From: Papaver somniferum
Lineage: Eukaryota > Streptophyta > Magnoliopsida > Ranunculales > Papaveraceae
Length of the DNA stretch: 64,000 nucleotides
Reading direction: 5' to 3'
Assembly: GCF_003573695.1 (NCBI RefSeq)
Contig: NC_039359.1
Span: 79,436,783-79,500,782 of the forward strand
This document shows positions 1 to 12,390 of the stretch, piece by piece. The translations under genes and the position numbers were made by a program. Numbering within the stretch: the stretch's first letter is position 1; each line of letters opens with the position of its first letter. A model generated the notes under the pieces. The model searched no databases and was not told the DNA's origin. It saw only the letters and a list, made by a program, of their open reading frames with translations.

Positions 1-1928
1 AGCAGCAGTGCTGCACAAGCAATGCAAGGCAAGTGCACAGCAGCAGGGGAAAGAACAGAGTTGCTGGCTAGGAAGCAGCTGCAACAGCAGCTGGAGCAGA
101 GGCACAACAGCACTAGCAGTTTGCAAGGCAGTGGAAGAGAGGCAACAACAGCAGGGTAATGCAGGCTGCTCAGGGAAGCAAAACAGAAAAAAAAAGAACA
201 GCCAAGAACTAAACAAAGCAAATACTAGACAGCAAAGAAAGATGACAATACAAACCAAGGCCTAAGGCCAAGGGCAGGGATGTGGAGATAGCTAAGGAAA
301 ATGAATAAGAAAAAGAAACAAAGCCAAGTCAATGGCTCTAGGCATTCTTCCAGAGTGGGAAGAGAACTAGCTTGCTCATTGTCACTAGTGAGCACTAGTT
401 TCTCCCCACTACTCAATCAACACAATGCACCCAGGTTTTAATCTAACAGTCCATCACTTAACAGTGCACAAACTTAACACTAAACAGGAATCATTGCTAA
501 ACAAGAAACAAAATTGAGGCAAAAATTGAAACAATGAAACTGAAATTAAAACTAACCTAAGCATGGAACTAGAAATTACCAAACATTAAAATTAAACTAA
601 CATAAACCTAATTGCACTAACAGTTGAACATTAAATCAAAATTAAACTTGCTAAACATAAAATTAAAACTAAACTGAACTATTGAAATTAAAATTGACAT
701 TAAAACAAACTTAATTGTAACTGAAATAGAAATTGAACTTGAGATTGAATTAAAATAAGAACCCTAAAATTTTAACAGTTGAAATTTAAATTGGAATTAA
801 ACCTGAAATTAAACCTAATTGGTAACTTGGCTAGTCCAAGAACACCCTCTATTCGACACCCTTGTGTTCAATTTATACAAAAAAGGACCTATGAACCCTA
901 AATTAAAAACCCTAATTTTACAGACCTAGGGTTTGATTTTTTTACCTAATTTGATTGACAGGTCTTCACCACATCGTCGACCCATGCTTTATCTCTCTGC
1001 TCTGATTCTTCTCACGCTCCTGCTTTGTGTCTAGCATGAATTACTTCATCAACTCCACACCCTAGGGTTCAGAGGCGTGAGTGTGGGTTTGATGAAACAA
1101 TAAAGGCTAGGTGAATAGGTTTTGCAGTATGGGATGATGGGTTTACTGAATTGGAGGTGGTTAGGTGGTTGTGGCAGAGGTATGGTGGCGTAATGGGTGG
1201 TGGTCGTGGATTTGCAGAGGAGAAGGAAGGGGGAGAAGAAGGAGAAGCCGATAGTTTTAGGGATAGGGTCTGTTTAGCTTGAGGTCTAGGGTGTTCGACA
1301 CTTGGGTGTGAGGCGAGTTCATCGATTTTTGATGTTCAGCGAGACTAAGCCGTGAGATGTGGAGCTGGTAGGTAGATCGGACGGTGATGCGGAGGCAAGC
1401 GAGGAGCGACCGTCGGATGAAGGGATACAACGAAACGAACGGTGCTAGATTAGGTTAGGTGCTGTAGTGTAAGGCGGAGATATCAAACTTTGATGAACAG
1501 CAAGGGAGCAACCGTTGGATTCAACTACCATCTAATCTGAAGGCTTGGAATTTCAGCGCTGTGGTGCTTGGCAGCAACTTCAGATTTTGATGCTCTATGA
1601 AGGAGCGACCATCGGATGCTTCTGAGAACTGATCTGATGGCTGAGAACGGAGGCGTTTTTGTGTGTAGAAAATGAGGTTGTGCGCACCATTCTTCGCGGC
1701 TTCCTTGCGTGATTTCTCCCGGCTTTTCACTACTTTTCTGCTCTTTTTGCTCCGCAAGTCATCCAGACTTTATTTATTACCTAAAAATGCAAAATTAATT
1801 AATAAAAACATTTATTCTTGAAAACAATGAAAATACAGAATATGGGATAAAATGTAGAATTAATGCATAAAAGATGAGTTAAATGCCAACAAAAAGGGAT
1901 AAATATATACAATATTTGGCACTCATCA
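1..1928 (-). mobile_element. Athila-like solo LTR, 5'-truncated by window edge
   Basis: On the minus strand the element starts TGATGAGTGCC at 1928. It matches the better-defined LTR at 43329-45976 over its length, including the A-rich middle, the lines before 1300 and the conserved last 250 bp. The 5 bp beyond its end, AAATG (1929-1933), belong to the host LTR: the uninterrupted copy at 11896 reads straight through this site. No internal or coding sequence is visible, so it is most simply a solo LTR; the left end and the other target duplication lie outside the window. Short open frames inside it (8-265, 1521-1757) are low-complexity or chance. Confidence 0.8.
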
Positions 1929-2069
1929 AAATGCTCCACGAATCATCACTCTGAGGACGATTCAAACACTAATGAATTTATGATGGATTCATCAACCAAC
2001 ATCTGAATTAATCACATAATATTTGGTAGGTTACCAATATTTTAATATTTTATTGGGTCACGTCACCAA

Positions 2070-2420
2070 TAAATATTTCGTCGAATCGAGAAATACTTGC
2101 TCAGTTGCTCAAATATTGATCCAGCTATCAATATTTAGTAATTTATCAGTAATTTGTCGAATTGATCAATACTTGCTCAATTGCGCAACAAATTATCAAC
2201 ATTCAGTAATTTGCCGAATTGAGCTATACTTGCTCAATTGTACGTCAAATCATCAACATTCATTATTTTGTCGAATTGAGCAATACTTGCTCAATTGCTC
2301 GTCAAAATTTTCAACATTCAGTATTTTGTCGAACTGTGCAATACTTGCTCAGTTGCTCGTCAAATTCTCAAATATTCAGTAATTCGTCGAATCGAGCAAT
2401 ACTTGCTCTTGCTCAAATAC
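2070..2420 (+). repeat. 57-58 bp tandem repeat in LTR A (first copy)
   Basis: About five to six units share the cores TCGAATTGAGCAATACTTGC and TCAACATTCAGTA. The TCGAA start points fall at 2156, 2213, 2270, 2328 and 2386, giving a 57-58 bp step. Because 57 is a multiple of three, a repetitive open frame runs through it. The same array is at 12040-12390, and its last part at 13770-14010. Confidence 0.85.
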
Positions 2421-2857
2421 TGGCCAGTAATTCATCACTGAATCTACAATAATGACACCATTTCAGAGAACTACATGTTCGACCCATGAATCGCTGAGCA
2501 TTCACCACTCATGCTCGATTCAGCAAAACCTAGAATCACTGTCTAATCAGTCAACAACTGACTCACTAATACACGTCTTTCATGCAGACTCCACGATTCG
2601 TGAGACATCAATCACGTCAAACTGGGGGATATCAATTAGGGTTTTGGTCATGCGGCCTACAATACGTGATTCATCCACAACGAGAAATATGAGAAAATCG
2701 TGTCAACGGTTGAAGGAGTTAGCAAAGTAGTGGGTGAATGATCAACCAATTCTCCGCACAATATGGAACTGGTTTCGCCACGATCTCCCACTTTCCCACT
2801 CTTTCACTCAAGAAACCGTCACACTTACAGGGATCAAGGTGTTCACAACTCTGACAA

Positions 2858-2865
2858 TATAAATA
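2858..2865 (+). promoter_or_regulatory. TATA box of LTR A
   Basis: TATAAATA lies about 430 bp before the LTR end, after a conserved U3 block with phased CACTTTCCCACTCTTTCAC. The same octamer is at 12829-12836 and 14438-14445 in the two other LTR copies, and at the equivalent place in family B LTRs. The start site is inferred to lie about 30 bp downstream. Confidence 0.7.
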
Positions 2866-3301
2866 AGTCTCTGAATCCATGATTGAAATAAAAACAGACA
2901 ACGAATGATCACCCTATCAGCAATTGTCTAAACAGAATTTCTCGAGCAACTACTCTCGAGAATTCATCAATCTATCAGAACTTACTCGAACTCATCAGTT
3001 CACCAAAAATTGCAGAAACCTTCAACACATCCACAATACTTGAACATCACTGATCCCACACAATTCTCAGCTTCCCTCCTATAGACCAACCCATCTCCCT
3101 CTTTGCGACCGAATTGACTTTGGAACGACCATTGACTTGGTTTAGGACGGAGTCCTACAGATTGATCTCTCGAATCTAAGCACTCCCTTTGCAGTGCATA
3201 TGTGTGAGGTTAAACAGTTTTCTCGGTTGAGGAGTCTCGACAACACGCTCGTCTCTTGACTTCCCTAAAAAACCAGCGAGTCGTTTTCCCCATCTACAGA
3301 T

Positions 3302-3318
3302 TGGCGACCACAGTGGGA
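3302..3318 (+). other. Primer binding site, tRNA-Arg
   Basis: TGGCGACCACAGTGGGA is complementary to the 3' end (with CCA) of a plant tRNA-Arg. It begins 3 bp after the LTR end. Tat/Ogre-type Gypsy elements typically use a tRNA-Arg primer of this kind. A second copy follows the next LTR at about 13273. Confidence 0.85.
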
Positions 3319-3355
3319 AATCAATCTCTCGGTTGCAATCTCAAACTTTCACAAA

Positions 3356-3830
3356 ATGGTTGATCTTAGGTTAGGTTCAGTTACAAATCCTAACACAAAC
3401 AACGCCATCGCTAGTAAAAATGGTGGTACTCCAGAAACTAGTCTTGCTTCCAACATCGGTGCTGGTGATACCATTCCTTCTCAAACCAACAAAGAACATC
3501 CAGGATTCATCACTCGCGAGGATCTGGAATGCTTCATGGAGATCGAGGAAAAGACAAGACACCATCTGTCCACCATCATCAACCTCCATATCATGCTCAT
3601 ACGCAAAGAATTCCTCTCTCGAAGGGCTACCCTTCCCTAACGTCCACGCTGTACAACGAAAAAGGGAACTCTTGATCACGTCTCTCGATTCCTGGACCTG
3701 GAGGCACTAGGAGAGCATGGACATGAAGAAATGATCCCAGTCTACAGATCCTTGCTGGAAAATCTCCGGTTCCAGACTTTCTCAGAACTCCATGAAGCAG
3801 CTAAGCGATCAACAATGTTTTACTAGAAAG
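3356..3830 (+). pseudogene. Family A gag, N-terminal part, frameshifted
   Basis: An ATG 38 bp after the primer site opens a 94-residue frame that is Asn/Thr/Ser-rich at first and then acidic (DLECFMEIEEKTRHH). It closes at 3638-3640, but the next frame continues as gag-like sequence (DHVSRFLDLEALGEHGHEE, then LLENLRFQTFSELHEAAK) before ending at a stop near 3825. The second copy after LTR 2 has lost the ATG. The position fits gag; the capsid homology is weak by eye, so the call rests on context plus the zinc-knuckle segment that follows. Confidence 0.6.
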
Positions 3831-4074
3831 AGCAAAGTATGTAAGATCGAGGAATCTCGAAGCATCTGATGCCTAGTCTACAACTATTACAATCTCCAGC
3901 CTTCCACAAATGTTATTGCAGAAAGGAGAAAACAGAAAGTAGAATCACAGCCGCAAACACGCTTCTCTAGCTCCTCCGAAATCACCAAAAAATGGTAGTC
4001 AAATCCGGGATGCACAAGCTCTAACTCTAAATGCAGATCCAGCAGAACCTGACTTCCATTTCTCCATCGAAGAG

Positions 4075-4581
4075 GTGATCGAATTACTTGATGTTTGGAT
4101 CCAGGATGGTGCAATCAAGTTGCCATATGTCAGAAAAGAACCAACTGAAGAAGAAATGGAGAACCCTCGCTACTGCCGTTTCCATAGTTTCGTCAATCAT
4201 CCCACGAGCGACTGCAGGATCTTGAAGCGCATATTCAAGGAAAAAGTCGGATCAGGGGAACTTAACTTGGGGACTGAAAGATTACACAAAGACCCTCTTC
4301 CAGTCATAAATTTCACAATCTCCGAACAACCAGTCAAAGAAGCAGTTCAGTCATTGATCGGGCATGTATGCGAATTGCTTTATCTTTCAAAGGCTCAAAG
4401 GGGAGACATGTTCACGGATTTGAACCATATTCTAGAAATGCCTCCAGAACCTCAAGCCACAGACAAGGAGATGCATGACTGGGGACTTCTTACCGCAGTT
4501 CATCTTAGAGAAAATGAATTCAGAAGAATGTTGATCGATGCTGACACCGCCATCAATGTCATTCCACTAAAAAACCCTTAG
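4075..4581 (+). pseudogene. Family A gag C-terminus and protease start
   Basis: A 168-residue open frame carries YCRFHSFVNHPTSDC near residue 36. This is the Cys/His spacing commonly seen between gag and protease in plant Tat-lineage polyproteins. Near the end it carries RRMLIDADTAINVIPL, a decayed aspartic-protease active-site region; the family norm is a D-x-G-S/T-A core and here the Gly is lost. The frame stops just after it. The true N-terminus is upstream, so the ATG at 4075 is only the first in the surviving frame. It would have processed the polyprotein; it is inactive now. Confidence 0.7.
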
Positions 4582-4932
4582 AACCGCAGGCATCACTCGA
4601 CAAGAAGCTGCTCGTGGTCCCATCTCAATCAGATATCATAAAGGAACGCTCAGAGATGCTCATGGATACATCATCTCAAGATGAGAATAGGATCAACTTG
4701 AACTGAAAGCAAGTTTTGCATACTCAAGGAACATCCAGGGTATGACATGATCCTCAGACGAGCATGGATCCATAATGAAAATATGACTACTGAAAAAGCA
4801 CCCTTAGTTGCATATCTCTCCACCGAAGAAATTTCAGATCTAGATGATTTGACGGACATCCCATCATCAGAGTACTTGGATAAATTTCGAACCTTGACGA
4901 GGTTGAAGAAAGAACTTGCAACAGATGCATAG
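4582..4932 (+). pseudogene. Family A protease, C-terminal part
   Basis: After a stop, other frames continue the protease: GPISIRYHKGTLRDAHGYI, then after another break GYDMILRRAWIHNENM. The latter resembles the conserved G-R-x-W-I-H segment that follows the flap in plant Gypsy proteases. The tail (about residues 18-61 of the 4747-4932 frame) is acidic and unrecognised. No reverse transcriptase motif follows, so coding potential of this element ends here. Confidence 0.6.
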
Positions 4933-7900
4933 ACATTCATCAAGAGGTTCCACACTCAGGAAAGTCTCGTTCCTTCCGTGTCTATGTCATTTATTTCCTC
5001 ACATGTTATCCTAGCATGGGGACTCAATTATGCTAGAAACTTTACAAGACGTTGTGAGTGGGTAATCTCACTCCAGCAATATTTTACCAAGTGGATTGAA
5101 TATGACACCGCTTCGAATCGAGCATCTCACTGAGATATTCACTACTGAGAGATGACGGAAACATGGCAAAGAACACTTTGGGAATTTCTCCACAGACTTG
5201 CAGGAAGGACCATGAGTGCCATAAAATCATAAATCTCTGATGTCTGCACAAATGTTGAATCCAACTATCGCAGCGGAATGCCAAATCAACAGAAGATACA
5301 CGGGGCCGAGACGATCAAGCCTAAGACGTTCGACGCTTCAGCGCTCAAGCATATAAGAAGCCTTCGAATTATACTCCCAATCAAAGAGTACAACTTTGAT
5401 AATAGCGCCTCTAGCTTCAGCACAATATATTGACGGTCACACAATGGTTCAACACTGACACGATCAAAGTGTGGTTGGATTACAAATCCGGTTCATAGCA
5501 GGGGTATGATCAACTCGTTGATTGTTGGGAACTCCTCTATATTTGAAATATGCCTTTCTAGGAGCATTACGATCTGTAGCTCAAATGGTCTCTTATGAAG
5601 TCTCTATTGGTATGATTCTGATTACTGTACTAATATGTGTAGGTTCCTGTAATTTGAGTGAGATTGTCATGGCGCAAAAGCAGATATGGTCGATAATTCT
5701 TCACTATCCCACGATGATACTTCTGAAGCAGATGCAACATCATTCATCAATGGATGCTACAAACTCATTCAACTCTGCTAACCCCTGCACGAACGGAAAC
5801 TTCCTCTCTTCACCAATCATATCCAGAATGAAGACTACTGCTGCTATCTACCGCGCAACAACAATGAACCCCTGACGAATCCACTACACAGTAAAGTCAT
5901 ATTCAGGAGAATTTGGGTTGAAATCCTAGTACACCTTTATCTTGGGAATGCTCAACCCACCAACTAGTTCGTGCATATAAAGGCTCACTGGATGGAGGAG
6001 CAAAGACTATCATCTTCGGTCTATGTAGCAACTCCAACCATAGTATCAGCATCAGCAAGGATATGTAGCGGAACTCCATTCATGGTCTCAGCATCAACAA
6101 GAATTTCTGGAGAAAAATTGAATCATGATCTCAGCATCAATAACAGTCTCAGGCACAACATCCGGATTCATCAACTATCCATTCTCTGAAGTATTACTCG
6201 ATGGATCGTCTCCAAGCCCTAATGATTCATATCAATATATGTAGACATGAAAACATGATAACATGAACATCTTCCAAAATCTTGCACGACGGACGGGCAC
6301 AAATCAAGGTCTTCTACAAGATGTTCTCACCGCCTCTACAAATGAGATGCGACATGCTCCAGGCCATGGGTTTACAAAAACGTACCAATAGGTGAGTAAT
6401 GGGACAATACTTCCTCAACAAAAGATGTCCGTCTATGTGTCTTCTACAACATAACAAAAGGGCGCATCAATCGGACATACGAGCTGAAAGATATCGGCTT
6501 TAACGTCAGGTCTACGAAATCTGAAAAATTTATACGGGATTACAAATTACAAATGTGCACGCTTCGTCGGATGACCTTTGTAACTCCAAATTTAGTGATT
6601 CTTGTCTCATTTGATAACTCAGTCTCATATCTTCAAAAATTGGGGTCAATTATCGAATTCCATTGTCGTGTGAGGTTCCTACAGCTTCCAGAGCATACAA
6701 CATGCAAGCAGCAATTCTTAGACGGGATTCATAACTTCCACAGTCGATCGGTGTCCACCACGTCTTCCCACTAAGTCCTTCATCAAGGTATCTCCATATT
6801 TGACCATCTAGGTCTTTAAATAAATTTCTCTACTTGGGTCCTCTATCTAGGTCTTGCCAGAAGAAAGGAAAACGAAAAGGAGAGATTTGACAAAATACTG
6901 GGGACTGACGGTCCACTGATCATGGCGATTAGTTTCAACAGTCCAAGACCCGTGGCACCAGGCTCACATGTTCTGATCATTCATCATAAAATGAATTCTA
7001 CCACCGGGACATGAAACCATGGTCATTACATCAACCCCTCTCGAGAGCAACCTCAGTTATGGTCCCGTGACCAGGGTTTCAAAAGTGATGTTTCTGCGAC
7101 TAACAGAAACAAGACGACACCGCAAGCACCACACTCATGTATCAATCAAGGGGTCCTGATCTCAAATGAATCAATGACGTTAAAATCCTTCACCAATCGT
7201 TCAAGACACAAGCGAATGGTCTAAAGACACAACATGAGTGTTTTACAACAAGCTCGTCTGAGATGATTTTACACTGTCCTGTACAAACCGACGAGCTGGG
7301 AGCAATTGGTGAATAATATAGGGATGGGTCATATACCATTATTTTAGTATGAATGTCCTCTACGATATATCAAAATTTCATAGCATTTGGATAAACAATC
7401 AAAAAGATGTGGCCGAAACATCCAACCGCATGCCAGCTGAGAAATTTCTGAAGGTCTCCTGGAAGTTCACTGTTTCGTCGATTTCGGCCTTTAAAAGTGC
7501 TCAAACGCCAAAAAGATTCTTTGTCTGGCGATGACGATTCATGGTTAGATCGCGAAAATCCGACACCGGATGAAGATTTTATAGCGTTTTTGCTAAAAGA
7601 CGGAGTTGTGAATTTTCTAGTGACGTATTTTGGTAAAATTTTTTAGTCATTCATATGAGTCTTAATTCATTCATTCATTCATTCATGAATCAGAGATCCT
7701 ATACTTCTATGAAGAAAATATAATATGGGTACTTACTTGAGTGGTCTATAAGCCGTTCGAAGACCCAATATTGCCGGAGTCATCATTAGAAGCGTTATTA
7801 CTTTCATGCGGTTTCGAGTTTTGGGAATTCTCCGTCTCACCAAGGTTCAAGGATTAATGAGCATCATCAATACCTTGTTCATCCACGATAATTTCTTCCT

Positions 7901-9595
7901 GGATTCATCATCAACAATAATTATTATTATTTCATTTAAGGAGATGCCACGATCACCTGCACGAAAGAGATACTTACATCGACTTCTTCATCAGTGATGG
8001 ATTCCTGAATTGTTTGCCCGAGAACAAGTTGAAGACCGTCAATTCATGGAGCAAAATTCTGAAAAGAAATAACAAACCTTGGTCTCGTGATCCTAATTGC
8101 ACGGGCAAGGAAAAGTCATGACACAAGGAGCACTAACAAATCACCAAAGAAACGGCTGGGGACTGCACGTCATTTGCTAACATCCTGTAGTCCTTACTTC
8201 TGGATTCTCCGCTCCCGTAGACTTTCTTCCATTTTCGTGGAGTCCACATTGATCCCGGATCTCACTATACGATCATCCTGTAGTAAAGCTAATGGAATAA
8301 CCAGGAGTACAACTCAGTATGAAGGATCTCTCACCATCACTCAGAGGTCCCATAAATACTGATTCTTGAAGTTGCATCCGTAGAGATGGCATCTCTGGAA
8401 ACACCATCTTTGGAAGTATCATCATGGGAGTCAGTCATTCTTGCAAAGTGGCTATTTCAGCACATCGTTTATACAAAGCGCAAGATTCGACAAAACATTG
8501 AATCATTGAATAAAGGTGCTCACAACAACGTCTACAAAAATGTTAACCATCCAAATCTTACCTATTTACAATTTCACTAGCTGTAGTGATTACAATCTAG
8601 AGAATTTGTTCGCTCCTTCAAACCCGCAAAGACGAACAAAATTCATTATTCAAAACCATAACGTGATTTTCATAAAACTGTGAACAATTCACGAAACTTT
8701 CACATTATTTTCACCGTGTGAGCGACTCCGACCGAGTGAACACCCATTGATTTTGTGCATACACTATCAGATCACAAAATCCATACAAACAGTATTTTAT
8801 CAAAAATTGTTTGCTTCTAGCAATTGCTGAAAATCAAAAACTTAATTTCACATAAATTTTTCACTGTGTGAACATTCGCTGGTTTTTCAAAAAATTGGAC
8901 AAACGACCATTCTACAATTGTAAAAACTCACATACAAACATTATTTCACCTTGAATAATTGTCTACTTTCAACAGTTGTTCAAAATCAAAGCATTGATTT
9001 TACAAAATATACATTTTAACGTGAAACTCACGTATCATTGAAAATATATGTATATATTCTTGATCTCTCTTTGAAATGAGAATTGTATTTTCAAAAATTT
9101 ATGAAAACTCCCATATCGAAAATAAATTTTTCATGAAAGCTCATATCGAAAAAAAAACAAACTTTTCTCTCGTACAAGCATCCACCTTTGAAACGAGAGT
9201 TTATTCCTTTTTGCGAAATCTCACATATTTAAAAAATAAAATTTTGGCATAATTTTTTTTATCACTATATTTTGTTTATTTCTTAATTAACAAACGAACA
9301 AACGTCTGTTCCTAAAACAAGGATTTCCTTTTTTGGGCCCGGACCCGTAAATCCTAAACCGACCAAAACTAGACCTTCGGTCGCTCAAATCAGCAGTGAC
9401 TCATCTCTCCGTGCTCACGGGATGACGCTCTATCACATTACCAGGGTCTCCACCCGAAAATTTGCTCGCATATGACGTCATTGGAGTAAATTGGAGATTC
9501 TGAGAATGCCTCTGTAGACTGAGTTCAACCACTGATCTCTCGTCGACTGAAAATCACCATCTAGTGCTTACTGCGGAACATGATTGTCCCTTACT
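4933..9595 (+). other. Family A interior without reverse transcriptase
   Basis: This is about 4.7 kb between the protease remnant and the polypurine tract. I find no reverse transcriptase, RNase H or integrase motif on either strand. Open frames are short and unrelated to each other. It includes the nad1 fragment, several copies of a CTGGGGACT motif (5016, 6896, 8156) and an AT-rich stretch at 8580-9300. Tat-lineage elements often have long non-coding 3' regions, but loss of all pol makes this copy dependent on a partner. Confidence 0.65.
5546..5689 (+). pseudogene. nad1: Mitochondrial nad1 fragment (48 codons), intron-free
   Basis: In one frame these 144 bp encode 48 residues of NADH dehydrogenase subunit 1, from [10 protein letters not shown] to IVMAQKQIW (about residues 131-178 of the plant protein, from memory). 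No indel or stop is present. The main differences I recall are Ala to Val and Leu to Met. Plant mitochondrial DNA has a cis-spliced group II intron between exons b and c, which should fall near 5623-5633, yet the sequence is continuous. The segment GSCNLSE is the RNA-edited protein sequence; unedited DNA, as I remember it, would read GPRNSSE. A reverse-transcribed mitochondrial RNA, or a retroprocessed mitochondrial gene, is the likely source. Flanks do not match nad1, so it is a dead fragment inside retrotransposon A. Confidence 0.9.
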
Positions 9596-9610
9596 AAGCA
9601 GGTGACTTAA
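9596..9610 (+). other. Polypurine tract of family A, degenerate
   Basis: AAGCAGGTGACTTAA immediately precedes the LTR start TGTTGATGGTGG. The corresponding tract in family B (62409-62421) reads AGCAGGGGACTTA, so the purine run here has decayed by one G to T change. It primes plus-strand DNA synthesis. Confidence 0.7.
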
Positions 9611-9824
9611 TGTTGATGGTGGATTTTCAACAAGGGTCAAAACCGTAAAATCATGATACTGCATGTTTCTGACACGGCTTCAGGAATCCATGTGACGATT
9701 CGTGTTTTACGAAGCATGATGCACATGTCGCTCTAAAGGCCTCTCCGGAGCGTTTGACACCGGGCATTTCATCATAGCATATATGTAGAATAACGTAATT
9801 GGGAGGTTCTCCATAAGATTGAGA

Positions 9825-10090
9825 GCTTAACGCCTTCAGGATGTCGGTGACACTCACTGTTCCCTGACTACATAGAGGAATTCGCCTCTACATAGAAGAA
9901 CGATTGGGCGGTTATCCATAAGATTGAGAGCAATAACGCCTTCAGGAGGCCGTTGACACTCACTGTTCCCTGACTATGTAGAGTGTCCGTGTATAAACTC
10001 AGGCGGTCCTCCATACATGAAATGTTGAGAGGGAAAAACGTCTTCGGGACATTGGAAACACTCGCTGATTCACTGACTATACGCAAGAGA
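9825..10090 (+). repeat. ~105 bp tandem repeat, three units, in LTR A
   Basis: Units share AACGCCTTCAGG and CACTCACTGTTCCCTGACTA. Their anchors fall at 9831, 9938 and 10039. The third unit is the most diverged. Confidence 0.75.
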
Positions 10091-10149
10091 TTAAATTCTA
10101 CGTCATATTCACCACTGAATTCCTAAAGATAATCTATCTTATCTTATTG

Positions 10150-10420
10150 ATCGTATTCCATGGTCAAACTCACGACTGGTTCTATGGAAAGGTAATAGAT
10201 AAATGTATTACATCCACGGCTGATCTCATGAAATGGTAATAGATATTACTCCGATTTCATGGTCGAATCCACGACTGATCTCATTAAATGGTAATATCAC
10301 CACCTATCTTATTACTCCGATTTCATGGTCAAATCTACGATTCCATGAGATGGTAATAAGATTATCATTTTATTATTCCGAATACATGGTCAAATCCACA
10401 ACTGATTCTATGGACTGATA
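10150..10420 (+). repeat. Irregular 60-100 bp repeat in LTR A
   Basis: Four units contain CATGGTCAAATC followed by a GGTAATA motif. Anchors are at 10159, 10258, 10324 and 10385, so the spacing is uneven. Confidence 0.65.
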
Positions 10421-10639
10421 ATAAATGACTACTCACTTTTATTTCTCAATTTCATGAATCATTCTCCATTGAATTTCATAAATTAGTAATAAATACTCAA
10501 CAATCGGGCATCTGGACTACTACTGAGTAAGCCCCATAAAATGGTTCAAGTGTACTCGAAAATAATGCACGAACGAGCATCCAAAAATATGGACAGATGA
10601 GGAATCCTACGCAAAACAGGAAAAAACTACAAATAGTAA

Positions 10640-11115
10640 TAAAATAATAAGAAGCGCCCAGGGGGCTGGTCCCACCGGCCAGCCGGCCATGCCCTAACCG
10701 TGGCCGGTCCCATTCCTCTTCCATTATTTTGCCCTATTTTGTTATTTTCATGAACTCATGAAAAACTCCTTCAATTTAGCAACTTTCCTTGTTTGTGTAA
10801 AACTCATGAATTCCCCAATAACTTCATGGATTCATGAAAATATTATTATAAAATAGGAAAAGGTGTGAGGGAGCGGGCAACCTAGCCGGCAGGTCCCGAG
10901 CCGTGGCCGGTCCCATACCTCACAATCCCTAGCCTTTTATAATTATTATTCCCTAATCTCATGAAACTCCTCCGTTTCAACAAAAACTCATGGATTCTCC
11001 ATAATTTCACGGATTCATGATAAATAATATTATAAAATAGGAAAAGGTGTGCGGGACCGGGCAACATAGCCGGCCGACCATGCCCTAGCCGTGGCCGGTC
11101 CCACACCTTGTAATC
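10640..11115 (+). repeat. ~190-200 bp tandem repeat, three units, in LTR A
   Basis: Each unit carries a GC-rich core CCGTGGCCGGTCCCA (10698, 10901, 11090) followed by an AT-rich half with ATAATTATTATT and TCATGAAACTCC. Spacings are 203 and 188 bp. The GC-rich cores contain GGCCGG-type inverted pairs. Confidence 0.78.
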
Positions 11116-12039
11116 CCTAGTCTTTTATAATTATTATTTTCCTAAATTCATGAAACTCCTTGGTTTGAGCAAAAATCACGATTTCTTCATAACTTCTCAA
11201 ATTTTGCTCGAATCACGAAAAATCAAAAGCCAAGATGGTCACACGACCGGATAGCCTCCCACTACAATTTTAAATGTTAAAATACACTTATTTCAATATT
11301 TACAAAATATTGATCAATTGAGAATACATGCTCATTCCAACAAAAATCAAGAATTTCAGTCAAGATGAAACTCTTCTGAAAATTCACAACGTTGCTCGAA
11401 CACACATCAAAAAATACTGAAACTCTTAGTATGGAGACATGGGCTCCACGGAAACACGTTCATGCCTTCATGAAAGACCAGGGTCATCCTTAAGGCTTGC
11501 ACAAAGCCGGTCCCACACGTTTTCATAATTCTGACCTAATTTGCTCAATTGCTCGTATTGGGCCCAAACTATCTCCAATTAACCTGGGGATTGCTCAAAC
11601 GGCCAACAACTGGTCACGTGACCACCAAGAGCCGGTCCCATGCTCTCTTGGTCGGTCCCCATCTTTCATACCTAGGTTTTATCGCCTAATGCTGAACCCA
11701 TCAATATTTCAGTAAATGATGAAACCAACATTTAATCATCTTTGTTTCACCAATCCTCAAACTGAGAACCCTGGTGCATGCTCACTCGAGCACTGGGCAC
11801 CACATGGACGCCCATCATTCCAGGTGGTCAGTCCCTCTATCACTCATGACCTATTTTCAGCGATTCATCAACTATGATCTGAAATTAGGGTTTCGAATAA
11901 ATGCTCCACGAATCATCACTCTGAGGACGATTCAAACACTAATGAATTTATGATGGATTCAACAACCAACATCTGAATTAATCACATAATATTTGGTAGC
12001 TTACCAATATTTTAATATTTTATTGGGTCACGTCACCAA

Positions 12040-12390
12040 TAAATATTTCGTCGAATCGAGAAATACTTGCTCAGTTGCTCAAATATTGATCCAGCTATCA
12101 ATATTTAGTAATTTATCAGTAATTTGTCGAATTGAGCAATACTTGCTCAATTGCACAACAAATTATCAACATTCAGTAATTTGCCGAATTGAGCTATACT
12201 TGCTCAATTGTACGTCAAATCATCAACATTCATTATTTTGTCGAATTGAGCAATACTTGCTCAATTGCTCGTCAAAATTTTCAACATTCAGTATTTTGTC
12301 GAACTGTGCAATACTTGCTCAGTTGCTCGTCAAATTCTCAAATATTCAGTAATTCGTCGAATCGAGCAATACTTGCTCTTGCTCAAATAC
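12040..12390 (+). repeat. 57-58 bp tandem repeat in LTR A (second copy)
   Basis: This is the same array as at 2070-2420 with only a few substitutions, for example GATCAA versus GAGCAA. It confirms that the repeat is a constitutive part of the LTR. Confidence 0.85.

Larger units (their letters stand above)
1929..3298 (+). mobile_element. Family A (Tat-like Gypsy) 5' LTR, 3' portion
   Basis: This stretch is nearly identical to 11896-13269, the 3' part of the complete LTR further right. It ends in ATCTACA directly before a tRNA-Arg primer site, as a 5' LTR should. The first ~2.3 kb of the LTR lie left of the window, beyond the solo LTR that interrupts it. It holds a 57-58 bp tandem repeat, a conserved U3 block and a TATA box. 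The open frames at 2023-2730 cross the repeats and are not genes. Confidence 0.88.

Noticed and set aside
5522..5875. A functional mitochondrial-type gene
   Set aside because: Only 48 of about 325 codons match nad1; the flanks are retrotransposon sequence and no start or targeting sequence is present.
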